Assembly (NCBI RefSeq): GCF_025961475.1
Contig: NZ_JAOQNS010000010.1
Location: 1-64,000, forward strand
Reading direction: 5' to 3'
DNA from: Rhodobium gokarnense
Lineage (GTDB): Bacteria > Pseudomonadota > Alphaproteobacteria > Rhizobiales > Rhodobiaceae
DNA length: 64,000 bases
In this document: piece after piece, positions 46,144 to 55,405 of the stretch
How positions within the stretch are numbered: the stretch's first letter is position 1
Layout: the number at the start of each line of letters is the position of its first letter
Made by a program: the position numbers and the translations under genes
The notes under the pieces: generated by a model
Databases searched by the model: none
What the model was told of the DNA's origin: nothing
What the model saw: the letters and a program-made list of their open reading frames with translations, nothing else

Positions 46144-47055
46144 ATGAAAAACCATGAGTTCGAGGCGTTCTATCAGGTGATGCTGACGGGCAGCATTACC
46201 GAGGCGGCGCGCAATATGGGGCGGACCCAGCCGGCGGTCAGCATGACGATCAAGACGCTGGAAGGGCAGCTGGGGTTTTCCCTGTTCGAGCGCACGGCAA
46301 CGGGCCTGAAGCCGCGGGTCGAGGCAAAGGTCATGTTCGAGCGGCTGCGGCCGGTGATGGAGCAACTGCACGACATCGAGCGCAGCCTGGTGCAACTGGC
46401 ACCCGGCGTCATGCCGCAGATGTCGATCATCGCCGCCAACAATGTGGGGACCTATCTCGTCCCCTCGCGCATCGCCCCGCTCGCAGCAGAAGGGCAGTCG
46501 ATACGGGTGATGAACGGATCGGCCTCGCGCATCCTGTCGGCGATGGAAGCCCAGCAGCATGACATCGCCATCATGGACGAGGGCCTCGGCTCGACCCCGC
46601 CGGACTCGCCGCTGTATGAATCTGAGCGCTTCGAAGTGCCGATGTATGCGCTCTTTCCCAGGGGGCTGATCGAGACCTCGCGCGACACCGTCGGCCCCGA
46701 GGACCTCAGACCGCACCGGATCTGCGCCATCTATTACGAGCACAAGCTCGGCCCGCGGCTGAGCGAGCTCTACGGCCGCCCGCAGATGGAGTTCCAGAAT
46801 TTCTATCCGATGGCCTGTTACGCGCTCCACTCCGGCAGCGTCGCGCTCGTCGACTACATCACCTGCACCACCGTCTCAGCCCTCAACGCCGGCAATCCGG
46901 AGGTCGACTGGCGGCGGCTGGACGTCGACCAGCCTTCGGTCTATCACCTGCTGCGGCCGCGCTTCCGTCCGCGCTCGGAGCGCATCGACCATTGCCATGC
47001 GGTGCTGAGGGCGGCGATGCTGGAGCACAGCCAGATGGCGCCCGGCGAGCGCTGA
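46144..47055 (+). CDS. LysR-family regulator of the TAXI-TRAP operon
   Basis: A 303-residue LysR regulator with helix-turn-helix 'GSITEAARNMGRTQPAVSMT' at about 15-34 and an effector domain (VPSRIAPLAAEGQSIRVMNG, MDEGLGSTPPDSPLY). It is encoded just upstream of, and in the same direction as, the TRAP operon. The ATG at 46144 replaces a longer in-frame start at 46072 that adds unrelated residues. A textbook T-N11-A palindrome lies between it and the TRAP genes. Confidence 0.88.
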   Translation: MKNHEFEAFYQVMLTGSITEAARNMGRTQPAVSMTIKTLEGQLGFSLFERTATGLKPRVEAKVMFERLRPVMEQLHDIERSLVQLAPGVMPQMSIIAANNVGTYLVPSRIAPLAAEGQSIRVMNGSASRILSAMEAQQHDIAIMDEGLGSTPPDSPLYESERFEVPMYALFPRGLIETSRDTVGPEDLRPHRICAIYYEHKLGPRLSELYGRPQMEFQNFYPMACYALHSGSVALVDYITCTTVSALNAGNPEVDWRRLDVDQPSVYHLLRPRFRPRSERIDHCHAVLRAAMLEHSQMAPGER

Positions 47056-47129
47056 TCCGGGCGGAACGCCCTTGCCGGCCGTTCGCGCGCGTGGCCCTTC
47101 CGCCCGCGCGGCTGCAAATCAGCCTACCC

Positions 47130-47146
47130 CATAAGAATCGCTTATG
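47130..47146. promoter_or_regulatory. LysR-type T-N11-A box
   Basis: CATAAGAATCGCTTATG has perfect 6-base arms around a 5-base centre, the classic LysR regulatory box. It lies 114 bases before the TAXI gene start and 75 after the regulator's stop. Confidence 0.65.
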
Positions 47147-47259
47147 CGGATATCAGCGCTTTCGTTTTGCATTTATATTGAGCAGTCCCAATGATTGGTC
47201 AATCGAGCTTCCGGCCCGGGAAACCGGTCGGCAACCATCCACTGTGAGGAACTTCGCAA

Positions 47260-48273
47260 ATGAAACATTTCTTCGCCCGCGCTGTCGGGGCGGCCATGCT
47301 GGCGGCGATGACCATGGGAACCTCTGCGCTCGCGCAGGAAACGACCTTCTTCCGCATTGGAACCGGCGGGGCCGGCGGCACCTACTATCCGCTCGGCGCG
47401 CTGATCGCCAACGCGATCTCCAATCCTCCGGGCTCGCGGCCCTGCGAGGAAGGCGGCAGCTGCGGCGTGCCGGGTCTGGTCGCCATCGCCCAGTCCACCA
47501 ACGCCTCCGTCCACAACAACTCCGCGGTCGAATCCGGCGGCCTGGAAGCCGGCCTGACGGGCTCCTCGGCGCTCTACGACCAGTACAACGGCGTCGGCGA
47601 CTTCAAGGGCAACGAGACCAAGGACCTCAGGGTCGTCGCCAATCTCTTTCCGGAAGAAGCGCAGATCGTCCTGCCGCTCAATTCCGACATTTCGGACATC
47701 AACGACCTGCGCGGCAAGAGCGTGAGCATCGGCGAGGCCGGATCGGGCCTCCAGATGACCGCGCTGCAGATCCTCAATTCCTTCGGCATTACCCGCGACG
47801 ACTTCACGCCGGTCGAGCTCAACAACGCCCAGGCGGCCGAACGGCTGGCCGACGGCCAGATCGACGCCTATTTCGCCATGGCCGGCGCGCCGACCGCTGC
47901 GATCGTCCAGTTGGCCGCAACCTCCGGCATGAAGCTGATGAGCTTCACCGATGAGGAACTGGCGCAGATCGAAAAGGAATTTCCGTACTACGCGCGCACG
48001 ACCATCAAGCCGAACACCTATGAGGGTCAGGACTATCCGGTCACGACCTTCGGCGTCAGCACCATCCTGGTCGTCAACGCCAACGAGCCGGAAGAGCTGA
48101 TCTACAACATCACCAAGGCGCTGTGGAACGAGAACTCCCGCAAGCTGTTCGATGCCGGCCATCCGAAGGCCGCGACCATGCGGCTGGAAACGGCGCTCAA
48201 CGGCGTCGACAATCTCGGCGTGCCGCTGCATCCGGGTGCCAAGCGCGCCTATGACGAACTCCTGGCGAAGTAA
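47260..48273 (+). CDS. TRAP transporter solute receptor, TAXI family
   Basis: A 337-residue periplasmic protein with a signal peptide (cleaved after ALA near residue 25) and the TAXI hallmark 'IGTGGAGGTYYPLGALIANAI'. Further conserved parts are 'DINDLRGKSVSIGEAGSGLQ' and 'DGQIDAYFAMAGAPTAAI'. TAXI receptors feed TRAP permeases with substrates that are mostly unknown, often dicarboxylates. GAGGAA precedes the ATG. Confidence 0.92.
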   Translation: MKHFFARAVGAAMLAAMTMGTSALAQETTFFRIGTGGAGGTYYPLGALIANAISNPPGSRPCEEGGSCGVPGLVAIAQSTNASVHNNSAVESGGLEAGLTGSSALYDQYNGVGDFKGNETKDLRVVANLFPEEAQIVLPLNSDISDINDLRGKSVSIGEAGSGLQMTALQILNSFGITRDDFTPVELNNAQAAERLADGQIDAYFAMAGAPTAAIVQLAATSGMKLMSFTDEELAQIEKEFPYYARTTIKPNTYEGQDYPVTTFGVSTILVVNANEPEELIYNITKALWNENSRKLFDAGHPKAATMRLETALNGVDNLGVPLHPGAKRAYDELLAK

Positions 48274-48364
48274 GCCGGGCGTTCAAGGGAACCCTCCCTC
48301 AACAGGTCCGCGCCGCGCCGGGAGCGGCAATCCCCGGCGCGGCGTCACCTTGGCGGGTATAGAC

Positions 48365-50542
48365 ATGGCCCAGAGCGATCCTTCCATACCCGTCCAAACC
48401 GTGGATGCAGAAGACTTCGCAGAGATCCGGCGTCCGAACCCGCGCGTGCGCAATGTGCTCTGGGTCCTGGCGCTGGTCTTCGCGGTCTATCACATCGCCG
48501 GGGCAGGCTTCGGCGTTCCGGTCCAGCGGCTCCACATCGCCCTGCACCTTTCCGGCATCGTGGTCTTTGCGTTTGCCTACTATCCGCTGATCCGCCCGGC
48601 GCGGCCGGGCGAGGGGCCGAACCATATTCCCGTCTATGACATCGTCCTGATGGGGCTGGCGATTGCCGCGCTCCTCTATCTGCCGATGTTCTGGCGCGGC
48701 GGCACCATCGGCTTCGGTGCGCTTTCCTACCAGATCTCGCCGCAGACGCTCAGGCAGGGCAATCCGAACGCCTTCGACCTCTTCTTCGGCACCGTCCTCA
48801 TCGCCATCACCATCGAGATGTCGCGGCGGGCGCTCGGCTGGGCGCTGCCGATCATTTCGTTCTGTGCCATCGGCTATGCCCTGTTCGGCCCCAGTATTCC
48901 GGTCGACATCCTCAAGCATCCGGGCGTCGACTGGCGCCAGTTCGTCAACAACATCTATTTCCCCTCCGAGGGCATCTTCGGGCTTCCGGTCTGGGTCGTC
49001 TCAACGATCGTCATCCAGTTCGTCATCTTCGGCGTGATCGCCCAGCGCACCGGCCTCGGCGAGTTCTTCATCGATACCGCGCACGCCATTGCCGGCCGGC
49101 AGATCGGCGGCCCGGCCAAGGTGAGCGTGATTTCCTCGGCGCTGTTCGGCTCGATCTCCGGCTCGGCAATCGCCAACACGGTCTCGACCGGCTCGCTGAC
49201 CATCCCGAACATGAAGCGTCTCGGCTATCCGGGCATGTTCGCCGCGGCCGTGGAAGCTGCCGCCAGTGCCGGCGGCCAGATCACGCCGCCGCTGATGGGG
49301 GCCGCCGCCTTCATCATGGCCGAGTTCCTGGAAGTGCCGTACACGACCATCGTCATTGCGGCGATCGTACCTTCCTTGATGCACTATACGGGTGTCTATG
49401 CGCAGGTGCATTTCACGGCGCTGCGGCTCGGCCTTGCGCCTGATGCGACGAGCCGGCTGTCCGACGTCATCGGGGTCTGGCGCCGGGGCTGGCGGCACAT
49501 CTTCCCGCTCGCCGCCCTCCTGATCATCCTCTTTTCCGGCTACACGCCCTACATGTCGGCCTTCGTCGGCATCTCGGTCGCCGCGCTCTTCGGGTTCACG
49601 TCCTGGCGCCGGCCGCTCACGCTTCTGCTCAATGCCGGGTTCATCGCCTTCGTCGTTGCCAAGGGCCTCGATGGCTCCTTCGGGGTGCCGGTGACCGTGT
49701 TCCTCGTGGCGGCCTCGATCATCGCCGCCTGGCGCAGCGACGAGCCGCAGCCGATCGGCCAGCTGGCCGACGCGCTCGCCGTCGGGGCGAAATATTCGGT
49801 CGTCGTCGGTGTCGCCGCGGCCGTCGTCGGGATTACGGTGGGCGTCATCAACACCACCGGCGTCGGCTTCCGGGTCGGCTTCATGGTCACCAACGGCGCG
49901 GCGCAACTGGCCGAATCCCTGCACGTGCTGCTGCCGCTGGCGATCCCCGACATCCAGATGTTCCTGTCGCTGGTCCTGATCGCCATCGTCTGCATCATGA
50001 TGGGTGCCGGACTGCCGACGACAGCGCTCTACATCCTGCTGGCGACCGTCGCCCAGCCGACGCTGTCCCAGCTCGGCGTTCCGCCGATCGCCTCGCACAT
50101 GTTCGTTTTCTACTACGGCATCATCGCCGAGCTGACGCCTCCGGTGTGCACCACGGCGTTTGCGGCTGCTGCCATCGCACAGTCGCCGCCGTTCCGGACC
50201 GGCGTCGAGGCCTTCAAGCTCGGCATCGGCAAGATCGTCGTGCCGATGGTGTTCTGCTACGCGCCGTCGCTGCTGCTGGTGACCGACGGCTTCACCTGGC
50301 GCAGCCTCATCCAGGACGGCGGCACGTGTGCCATCGGCGTCATCATCATGTCGGCGGGCCTGTCGCGCTACCTGTTCGGGACGCTGAAGACCTGGCAGTC
50401 CGCGATCGTCTTCCTCATCGGCCTCACGATCACCGTCCCCGGAACCACTTCCGACGTCGTTGGCCTGGCGCTGTTCCTCCCGATCGCCGGCTATTTCTAC
50501 ATCCAGAAAAACAGAAGGGTAAATTCGACGTGCGTGTCGTGA
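48365..50542 (+). CDS. TRAP transporter fused permease (4TM/12TM)
   Basis: A 725-residue fused DctQ-DctM permease of the TAXI-associated type. A long hydrophilic N-terminus precedes the small-subunit-like helices, and the large-subunit region has 'SALFGSISGSAIANTVSTGSLTIP' and 'GAGLPTTALYILLATVAQPTL'. About 16-18 hydrophobic segments are visible. It works with the TAXI receptor encoded upstream. Its 3' end overlaps the putative GTG start of the dehydratase gene by 13 bases. Confidence 0.9.
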   Translation: MAQSDPSIPVQTVDAEDFAEIRRPNPRVRNVLWVLALVFAVYHIAGAGFGVPVQRLHIALHLSGIVVFAFAYYPLIRPARPGEGPNHIPVYDIVLMGLAIAALLYLPMFWRGGTIGFGALSYQISPQTLRQGNPNAFDLFFGTVLIAITIEMSRRALGWALPIISFCAIGYALFGPSIPVDILKHPGVDWRQFVNNIYFPSEGIFGLPVWVVSTIVIQFVIFGVIAQRTGLGEFFIDTAHAIAGRQIGGPAKVSVISSALFGSISGSAIANTVSTGSLTIPNMKRLGYPGMFAAAVEAAASAGGQITPPLMGAAAFIMAEFLEVPYTTIVIAAIVPSLMHYTGVYAQVHFTALRLGLAPDATSRLSDVIGVWRRGWRHIFPLAALLIILFSGYTPYMSAFVGISVAALFGFTSWRRPLTLLLNAGFIAFVVAKGLDGSFGVPVTVFLVAASIIAAWRSDEPQPIGQLADALAVGAKYSVVVGVAAAVVGITVGVINTTGVGFRVGFMVTNGAAQLAESLHVLLPLAIPDIQMFLSLVLIAIVCIMMGAGLPTTALYILLATVAQPTLSQLGVPPIASHMFVFYYGIIAELTPPVCTTAFAAAAIAQSPPFRTGVEAFKLGIGKIVVPMVFCYAPSLLLVTDGFTWRSLIQDGGTCAIGVIIMSAGLSRYLFGTLKTWQSAIVFLIGLTITVPGTTSDVVGLALFLPIAGYFYIQKNRRVNSTCVS

Positions 50543-51687
50543 ACATGAAAGTCTATTGCATCACCAGGGGTGAGCTTCATCCGGTCCTGGTCGAACTGGT
50601 CACCGACGAGGGCATCAGCGGCTGGGGCGAGGCGGCCGTCGCCTATGGCATCGGCGCCAAGGCCGCTGCCGGCATGCTCGCCGACTTCGCGCCCAAGGTC
50701 ATCGGCGCCGATCCGTCGTTCCCCCGCAACGTCTACCACGAGATCTACGACCACTCGTTCTGGACCAAGGGCGGCGGGGCGATCGTCTTTGCCGCCCTCA
50801 GCGCCATCGACCAGGCGCTCTGGGACATCAAGGCAAAGGCCCTCGGCGTTCCCGTCTGGGAGCTGTTCGGCGGCGCCTTTCACGACAACATCCCCGTCTA
50901 CGCCAATGGCTGGAACTACCGCCATGACGACGTCGTGGAATGGGCGCGCGCGGCCGAGCGTCCCTTGAAAGAGGGATACAAGATCCTGAAGACCTATCCG
51001 CTGGCCAACCGCCAGCCGAGCGGCACGCTGCGCCATGTGACGCGCCGGGCGCTCTCCATGGAGGCGTTCGACGTCGCCATCCAGCGCGTGCGGACGCTGA
51101 AGGACGTCGTCGGCGACGATGCGGAGATCCTGCTCGACCTCAGCGGCGGCATGAACAACGACCAGTTGATCCGCTTCATGTCCGTTTGCGAGGAGCTCGG
51201 CGTTTCCTGGGTCGAGGAGCCGCTCGACCCGTACAATTTCGGCGGCCTCAAAGACTTGAAGGGGCGCTGGAGCGTACCGATCGCGGCCGGCGAGCGGATC
51301 TACACCCGTGCCGGGTTCCGGAACCTCTTGGAGACCGGCGGCGTCGACATCGTCATGCCGGATGTCGGCAATTGCGGCGGCATCTTCGAGCTGGTGCAGA
51401 TCGCGGCGATGGCCGAGGCCTACAACGCCCGCGTCTCGCCGCACAACTGCGCCTCGTCCCTGTGCACGGCGGTTTCCATGCAGGCCTGGCTGGCGACCGC
51501 GGCGCCGATGCCTCTGGAAACCTACCCCTATTTCCCGGAGGTCAACGAGTACGTCCAGGTGCTGAAGAATCCGCCGGAGGACCGCATCCGCAACGGCGCG
51601 ATCGAGGTGCCGACGGAGCCCGGCCTCGGTGTCGAGGTCGATACGGATCGCATCAAGCCGTTCCTCGCCTACGACATCGCCGCGTGA
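50530..51687 (+). CDS. Enolase-superfamily sugar-acid dehydratase (mandelate racemase group)
   Basis: A 385-residue enzyme. The N-terminal capping domain (GWGEAAVAYGIGAKAAAGML) precedes a barrel with metal ligands Asp in 'LLDLSGG' (~203), Glu in 'WVEEPLD' (~229) and Glu in 'AGERIY' (~255). A catalytic His lies in 'SPHNCASS' (~305) and a Lys in 'YKILKTY' (~150). These patterns fit the mandelate racemase/galactonate dehydratase group acting on sugar acids, probably the substrate imported by the adjacent TRAP system. The GTG at 50530 has GAAGGG upstream; ATG 50545 is an alternative. Confidence 0.85.
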   Translation: MRVVNMKVYCITRGELHPVLVELVTDEGISGWGEAAVAYGIGAKAAAGMLADFAPKVIGADPSFPRNVYHEIYDHSFWTKGGGAIVFAALSAIDQALWDIKAKALGVPVWELFGGAFHDNIPVYANGWNYRHDDVVEWARAAERPLKEGYKILKTYPLANRQPSGTLRHVTRRALSMEAFDVAIQRVRTLKDVVGDDAEILLDLSGGMNNDQLIRFMSVCEELGVSWVEEPLDPYNFGGLKDLKGRWSVPIAAGERIYTRAGFRNLLETGGVDIVMPDVGNCGGIFELVQIAAMAEAYNARVSPHNCASSLCTAVSMQAWLATAAPMPLETYPYFPEVNEYVQVLKNPPEDRIRNGAIEVPTEPGLGVEVDTDRIKPFLAYDIAA

Positions 51688-51760
51688 TGCGAACCGGCTC
51701 GGGGCCTTTCGCGGTCCCCGAGCCCGCGATGCCGGCAGGAGCCCCGCCTGCCGCATAACC

Positions 51761-51788
51761 GGGGAGGCCGTGCGCGGCCTCCCCTTTT
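51761..51788 (+). terminator. Rho-independent terminator of the TAXI-TRAP/dehydratase operon
   Basis: GGGGAGGCCG (51761-51770) and CGGCCTCCCC (51775-51784) form a perfect 10-base stem with a TGCG loop followed by TTTT. The rest of the gap up to 52072 shows no gene I can support. Confidence 0.85.
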
Positions 51789-52072
51789 GTCTTCCGTTCC
51801 CGAATGCGCCTGCCCGACGCTGTCTGCCCGATGCGGTTGGCCGTCGAGCCAGTCGGCCGCGACATATTGGCAGCGCGCGGCGGCCTGTCCCTTTCGCGCT
51901 CGACAACCGGAAGAAAGTGCTGCCCGGCATGTCGCGGGCGCCTGCGCCCGTCGATGTGCGCCGCTTTTCCGCGCGGAACGGGACGCCGGCCCGATTCCGG
52001 CGGGTGCGGGCGCAACTTCCTGCCCGGATTCCGGTACGAACCGGCCTTTCCAGAGGCGAAAACGTTTTGCTG

Positions 52073-52120
52073 TTGACGCGATAAGGGCACCCCTCTACTG
52101 TCGACGTAATCGTTTACGTC
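52073..52120 (+). promoter_or_regulatory. Promoter with LacI-type operator
   Basis: TTGACG (52073-52078), a 17-base spacer and TACTGT (52096-52101) make a plausible sigma-70 promoter. Immediately downstream lies GACGTAATCGTTTACGTC (52103-52120), an 18-base near-perfect palindrome with the central CG of LacI-family operators. A second symmetric AAAACGTTTT lies just before the -35. The LacI gene at 61119 is the obvious candidate regulator. Confidence 0.72.
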
Positions 52121-52184
52121 GCCAATGACGGACAAATTCACGGACCCTCCGCTCAGCATGCGGAAACCCACGGGAGGGGGTAAC

Positions 52185-53198
52185 ATGGACCGTTCAGTAC
52201 GCTGGGGTGTGCTCGGATTCGCCGGTATCGCGAAGATGGCGCTGATACCGGCCATTCAATCCGCAAAGAACGCATCGCTCGTCGCCGTGGCCTCGCGCCG
52301 CCCCAACGAGGTGAAGCCGGAAGATCTCGGTCTTCCGGGCATCCGCGTGCTCGATTACGAGGCGCTGATCGCCGATCCCGATATTGATGCGGTCTACATT
52401 CCGCTGCCGAACAGCCTGCACGCCGAATGGGCCGGCAAGGCGCTCGACGCCGGCAAGGCGGTGCTCTGCGAGAAGCCGCTGGCGATGAACGCCGACGAGG
52501 CGATCCAGCTCCTGGAACAGTCCAAGAAGGTCGGGCGACCGATGATGGAAGGGTTCATGTACCGCTTCCATCCCCAGCATGCCCGGGTCAAGCAGCTCAT
52601 TGCCGAGGACGCCATCGGCGACATCCAGGAAGTCCGCGCGCATCTGTGCGTCGACATGATGAGCCCGCCGGATGCCTCCAACGTCCGCTTCATTCCGGAG
52701 CTCGGCGGCGGCGCCCTCCTCGACATGGGCTGCTACGTCGTCAGCGTCTGCCGGATGGTGTTCGGCGAGGAGCCGTTGACCGCGACCGTGCGCTGGCACG
52801 TGGATCCGCGCTTCGGCGTCGACACCAACCTCGCCGCGATCCTGGAGTTCGCGGAGGGCCGCAAGGGCATCGTCAGTTGCTCGTTCTCCGGCAACTCCCA
52901 GGGTTCCTATACGGTCGTCGGCAGCAAGGGCTCGATCGAGGTGCCGCGCGGCATCATTCCGGGCCTGGACACCCGGGTGCCGGAAACCCTCGTCATCCTG
53001 TGCGACGGCGACGGCGCGCGCAAGGAGGAGACCATTGCGGCGGTCGACCAGTACAGCCTGATGGTGGAGGCTTTCTCCGAGGCGATCCTGGACGGCAAGC
53101 CGGCGCCGCTGCCGCTGGAGGACTCCGTCGCCAACATGCGCGTCCTCGACGCCATGGCGCGGTCGGCCCACTCCGGAACGAGTGCGGACGTCTCCTGA
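52185..53198 (+). CDS. Gfo/Idh/MocA-family oxidoreductase
   Basis: A 337-residue NAD(P)-dependent dehydrogenase. The Rossmann start is 'RWGVLGFAGIAKMALIPAI', the signature 'VLCEKPLAMNADEA' (Glu-Lys-Pro) is at about 92-105, and the C-terminal domain has 'MEGFMYRFHPQH' and 'GGGALLDMGCYVV'. Enzymes of this family oxidise sugars or inositols, often at C3. It is the first gene of the LacI-controlled set. GGGAGGGGG precedes the ATG at 52185. Confidence 0.9.
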   Translation: MDRSVRWGVLGFAGIAKMALIPAIQSAKNASLVAVASRRPNEVKPEDLGLPGIRVLDYEALIADPDIDAVYIPLPNSLHAEWAGKALDAGKAVLCEKPLAMNADEAIQLLEQSKKVGRPMMEGFMYRFHPQHARVKQLIAEDAIGDIQEVRAHLCVDMMSPPDASNVRFIPELGGGALLDMGCYVVSVCRMVFGEEPLTATVRWHVDPRFGVDTNLAAILEFAEGRKGIVSCSFSGNSQGSYTVVGSKGSIEVPRGIIPGLDTRVPETLVILCDGDGARKEETIAAVDQYSLMVEAFSEAILDGKPAPLPLEDSVANMRVLDAMARSAHSGTSADVS

Positions 53199-53250
53199 CG
53201 CATCTTGGCATCGCTCAATCACGAACAGGCGCGGCTTTCGGTTGTCAGGT

Positions 53251-53268
53251 GATTGAAACGATTACGTA
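53251..53268. promoter_or_regulatory. Second LacI-type operator
   Basis: AAACGATTACGT (53256-53267) is the exact reverse complement of ACGTAATCGTTT within the operator at 52103-52120; the left half is degenerate. It lies 43 bases before the OYE-type reductase gene, suggesting that this gene is under the same repressor. Confidence 0.6.
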
Positions 53269-53310
53269 GGGCCTTTCGGCCGCTACGAGAGGTAACGGGC
53301 ACCGGTCGAC

Positions 53311-55380
53311 ATGTCAGATCCGGCAACACGTTTCCCCCTCTTGTTCAGTCCGTTCCGCTTAGGGGCGGTCGAGATACGAAATCGTTTCGTGTTCCAGCCC
53401 CATTTCACCGCGCTTGGAACCCTGGAGGGCATGCCGTCGCCGGCGCTCACCGCGTATCACCGCGAGCGGGCCCGTGGGGGAGTGGGACTGATCGTCATGG
53501 AAAGCCAGGCGATCCACCCCACGGGCAAGATGTCGGACCGGTTCCTCAATGCCTGGGATCCCGCCGTCATCCCCGGCCTTGCCGAGATCGCGGAGGCCGT
53601 GCACGGCCACGGCGCCAAGATCTTTAGCCAGCTCACCCATGGCGGTCATACGTCGCTCATGCGCCCGCCCCACATCATGTGGGCGCCGACGCAGATGCCG
53701 GAGCCGTCGAGCCACTTCAACACCAAGGCGGTGGACGAGGACGACATTGCCGCCGTGATCGCCGGCTTCGCGGCGGCGGCGCGCAACGTCATGGCGGCCG
53801 GCCACGACGGCATCGAGATCAAGATCGCCCATGACGGCCTCCTGCGCTCCTTCGCGTCCCCCTACTTCAACCGCCGCACCGACCGCTGGGGCGGCAGCTT
53901 CGAGAACCGCATGCGGCTTTCGATTGCGGTCATGGAGGCGATCAAGGCCGCGACCGGCCCGTCGGTGCCGCTCGGCGTGCGCATCTGCCTCGATGAGTTC
54001 ACGCCGTTCGGCTACGACCTGGAATACGGCCTCCGGATGGTCGCCGCGCTGGAGGCGACCGGGCTCGTCGACTATTTCAACGCCGATGCCGGATCGTTTT
54101 CCAGCTATTGGATGGAAATCCCGCCGGCTGCCGTCGCCTCGGAAGAATTCGACCGGTTGAACGTTGCCCTGAAGCAGGCGACGAAGCTGCCGGTGGTCGC
54201 GTTCGGGCGCATCACGCCGCCCTCGCGCGGCGAGGCGATGATCCGCGACGGCCATGCCGACATGATCGGGCTGGCGCGGCAACTGGTGGCCGACCCGGAG
54301 ACGGTCGAAAAGCTCAGGACCGGGCGCGGCCATCTGATCCGCATCTGCATTGCCTGCAACGATGCCTGCATCCACCAGGTCGGTCAGGAAAAGGGCATCC
54401 GCTGCATCCAGAACCCGAGCGCCGGGCGCGAGGCAACGCTCAACGATCGCGACCTCGCTCCCGCCTCCGAGAAGCACCGGATCGCCGTCGTCGGCGGTGG
54501 ACCAGCCGGCATGAAGGTGGCCGAGATCGCCGCGCGGCGCGGGCATGAGGTGGTGCTCCTGGAACGGGACGGCACGCTGGGCGGCCTTGTCCGGCTCGCG
54601 ATGAAGCAGCCGGAGCACGAGGATATCGGCGAGGTGACGAGCCATCTGGAAGCCGTGCTCGGCGATCTCGGTGTCGATGTCCGGCGGCGCTTCGAGGCAA
54701 CGCCGGAGGCCCTGGCCGACCTCGGCTGCGACACCATCGTCGTCGCCACCGGCTCGGAGACCAATCTTCCGGGACGCAACGGAGCGCCGTACGCGGCGGA
54801 GGTCGCGGGACGGCAGGTCCTGCCGGACACGCCGGGTCTGGATCTCGGCCATGTCGTCTCCGTCGACCGCGTGCTGTCCGGCGACGTCGCGCTTTCCGGC
54901 CATGTGGTGGTCATCGACGGCAACGGGCATTGGGAGGCTGCCGGCACGGCCGAGTTCCTCGCCGACAATGGCTGCCGGGTAACCGTGGTGGCGTCCTATG
55001 AGGTCGTCGGGTCCGAGCTTGAGGACGGGACGCGCACGCTGTTCTTCCGCCGGGCGGCCATCAAGGGCCTTTCCCTCGTCACCTCGACGGTCGTTACCGC
55101 CATCGAACCCGGCCGGGTCCGCACCGCGCAGGTGTTTTCCTCCGAGGATGCGATCGGCTGGGGCCAGTACCTGCTCATTCCCGGAAACGAGGGCACCATC
55201 GAAGAGGTCGACTGGGTCGTGCCGGTGATCGGCCGAAGATCGCGGGACGATCTCTATGTCGCACTGAAAAAACACCAGGCGTTCAAGTCCGTCCGCATTG
55301 AACGGGTCGGCGACTGCGTCGCGCCACGGCTGATCCAGAGCAACATCCTGGAGGCCTATCAGCTGGCCGAAACGCTCTAG
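53311..55380 (+). CDS. Old Yellow Enzyme/FAD fusion reductase (2,4-dienoyl-CoA reductase type)
   Basis: A 689-residue enzyme. The N-terminal FMN barrel (about 1-340) has 'RNRFVFQPHFTALGT' and 'IEIKIAHDGLLRSFASPYFNRRTD'. A 4Fe-4S cluster is formed by Cys in 'CIACNDACIHQ' and the later 'RCIQNP'. The C-terminal flavin/NAD domain begins 'VVGGGPAGMKVAEIAARRGH' at about 395. Relatives reduce activated C=C bonds of enones or demethylate. A normal OYE catalytic His-His pair is replaced by 'KIAHDG', so the substrate may differ. In a sugar operon it may reduce an unsaturated keto-sugar, which is inference only. Confidence 0.85.
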   Translation: MSDPATRFPLLFSPFRLGAVEIRNRFVFQPHFTALGTLEGMPSPALTAYHRERARGGVGLIVMESQAIHPTGKMSDRFLNAWDPAVIPGLAEIAEAVHGHGAKIFSQLTHGGHTSLMRPPHIMWAPTQMPEPSSHFNTKAVDEDDIAAVIAGFAAAARNVMAAGHDGIEIKIAHDGLLRSFASPYFNRRTDRWGGSFENRMRLSIAVMEAIKAATGPSVPLGVRICLDEFTPFGYDLEYGLRMVAALEATGLVDYFNADAGSFSSYWMEIPPAAVASEEFDRLNVALKQATKLPVVAFGRITPPSRGEAMIRDGHADMIGLARQLVADPETVEKLRTGRGHLIRICIACNDACIHQVGQEKGIRCIQNPSAGREATLNDRDLAPASEKHRIAVVGGGPAGMKVAEIAARRGHEVVLLERDGTLGGLVRLAMKQPEHEDIGEVTSHLEAVLGDLGVDVRRRFEATPEALADLGCDTIVVATGSETNLPGRNGAPYAAEVAGRQVLPDTPGLDLGHVVSVDRVLSGDVALSGHVVVIDGNGHWEAAGTAEFLADNGCRVTVVASYEVVGSELEDGTRTLFFRRAAIKGLSLVTSTVVTAIEPGRVRTAQVFSSEDAIGWGQYLLIPGNEGTIEEVDWVVPVIGRRSRDDLYVALKKHQAFKSVRIERVGDCVAPRLIQSNILEAYQLAETL

Positions 55381-55405
55381 GGCGCCGCATGGGAGGACAA
55401 CGAAA

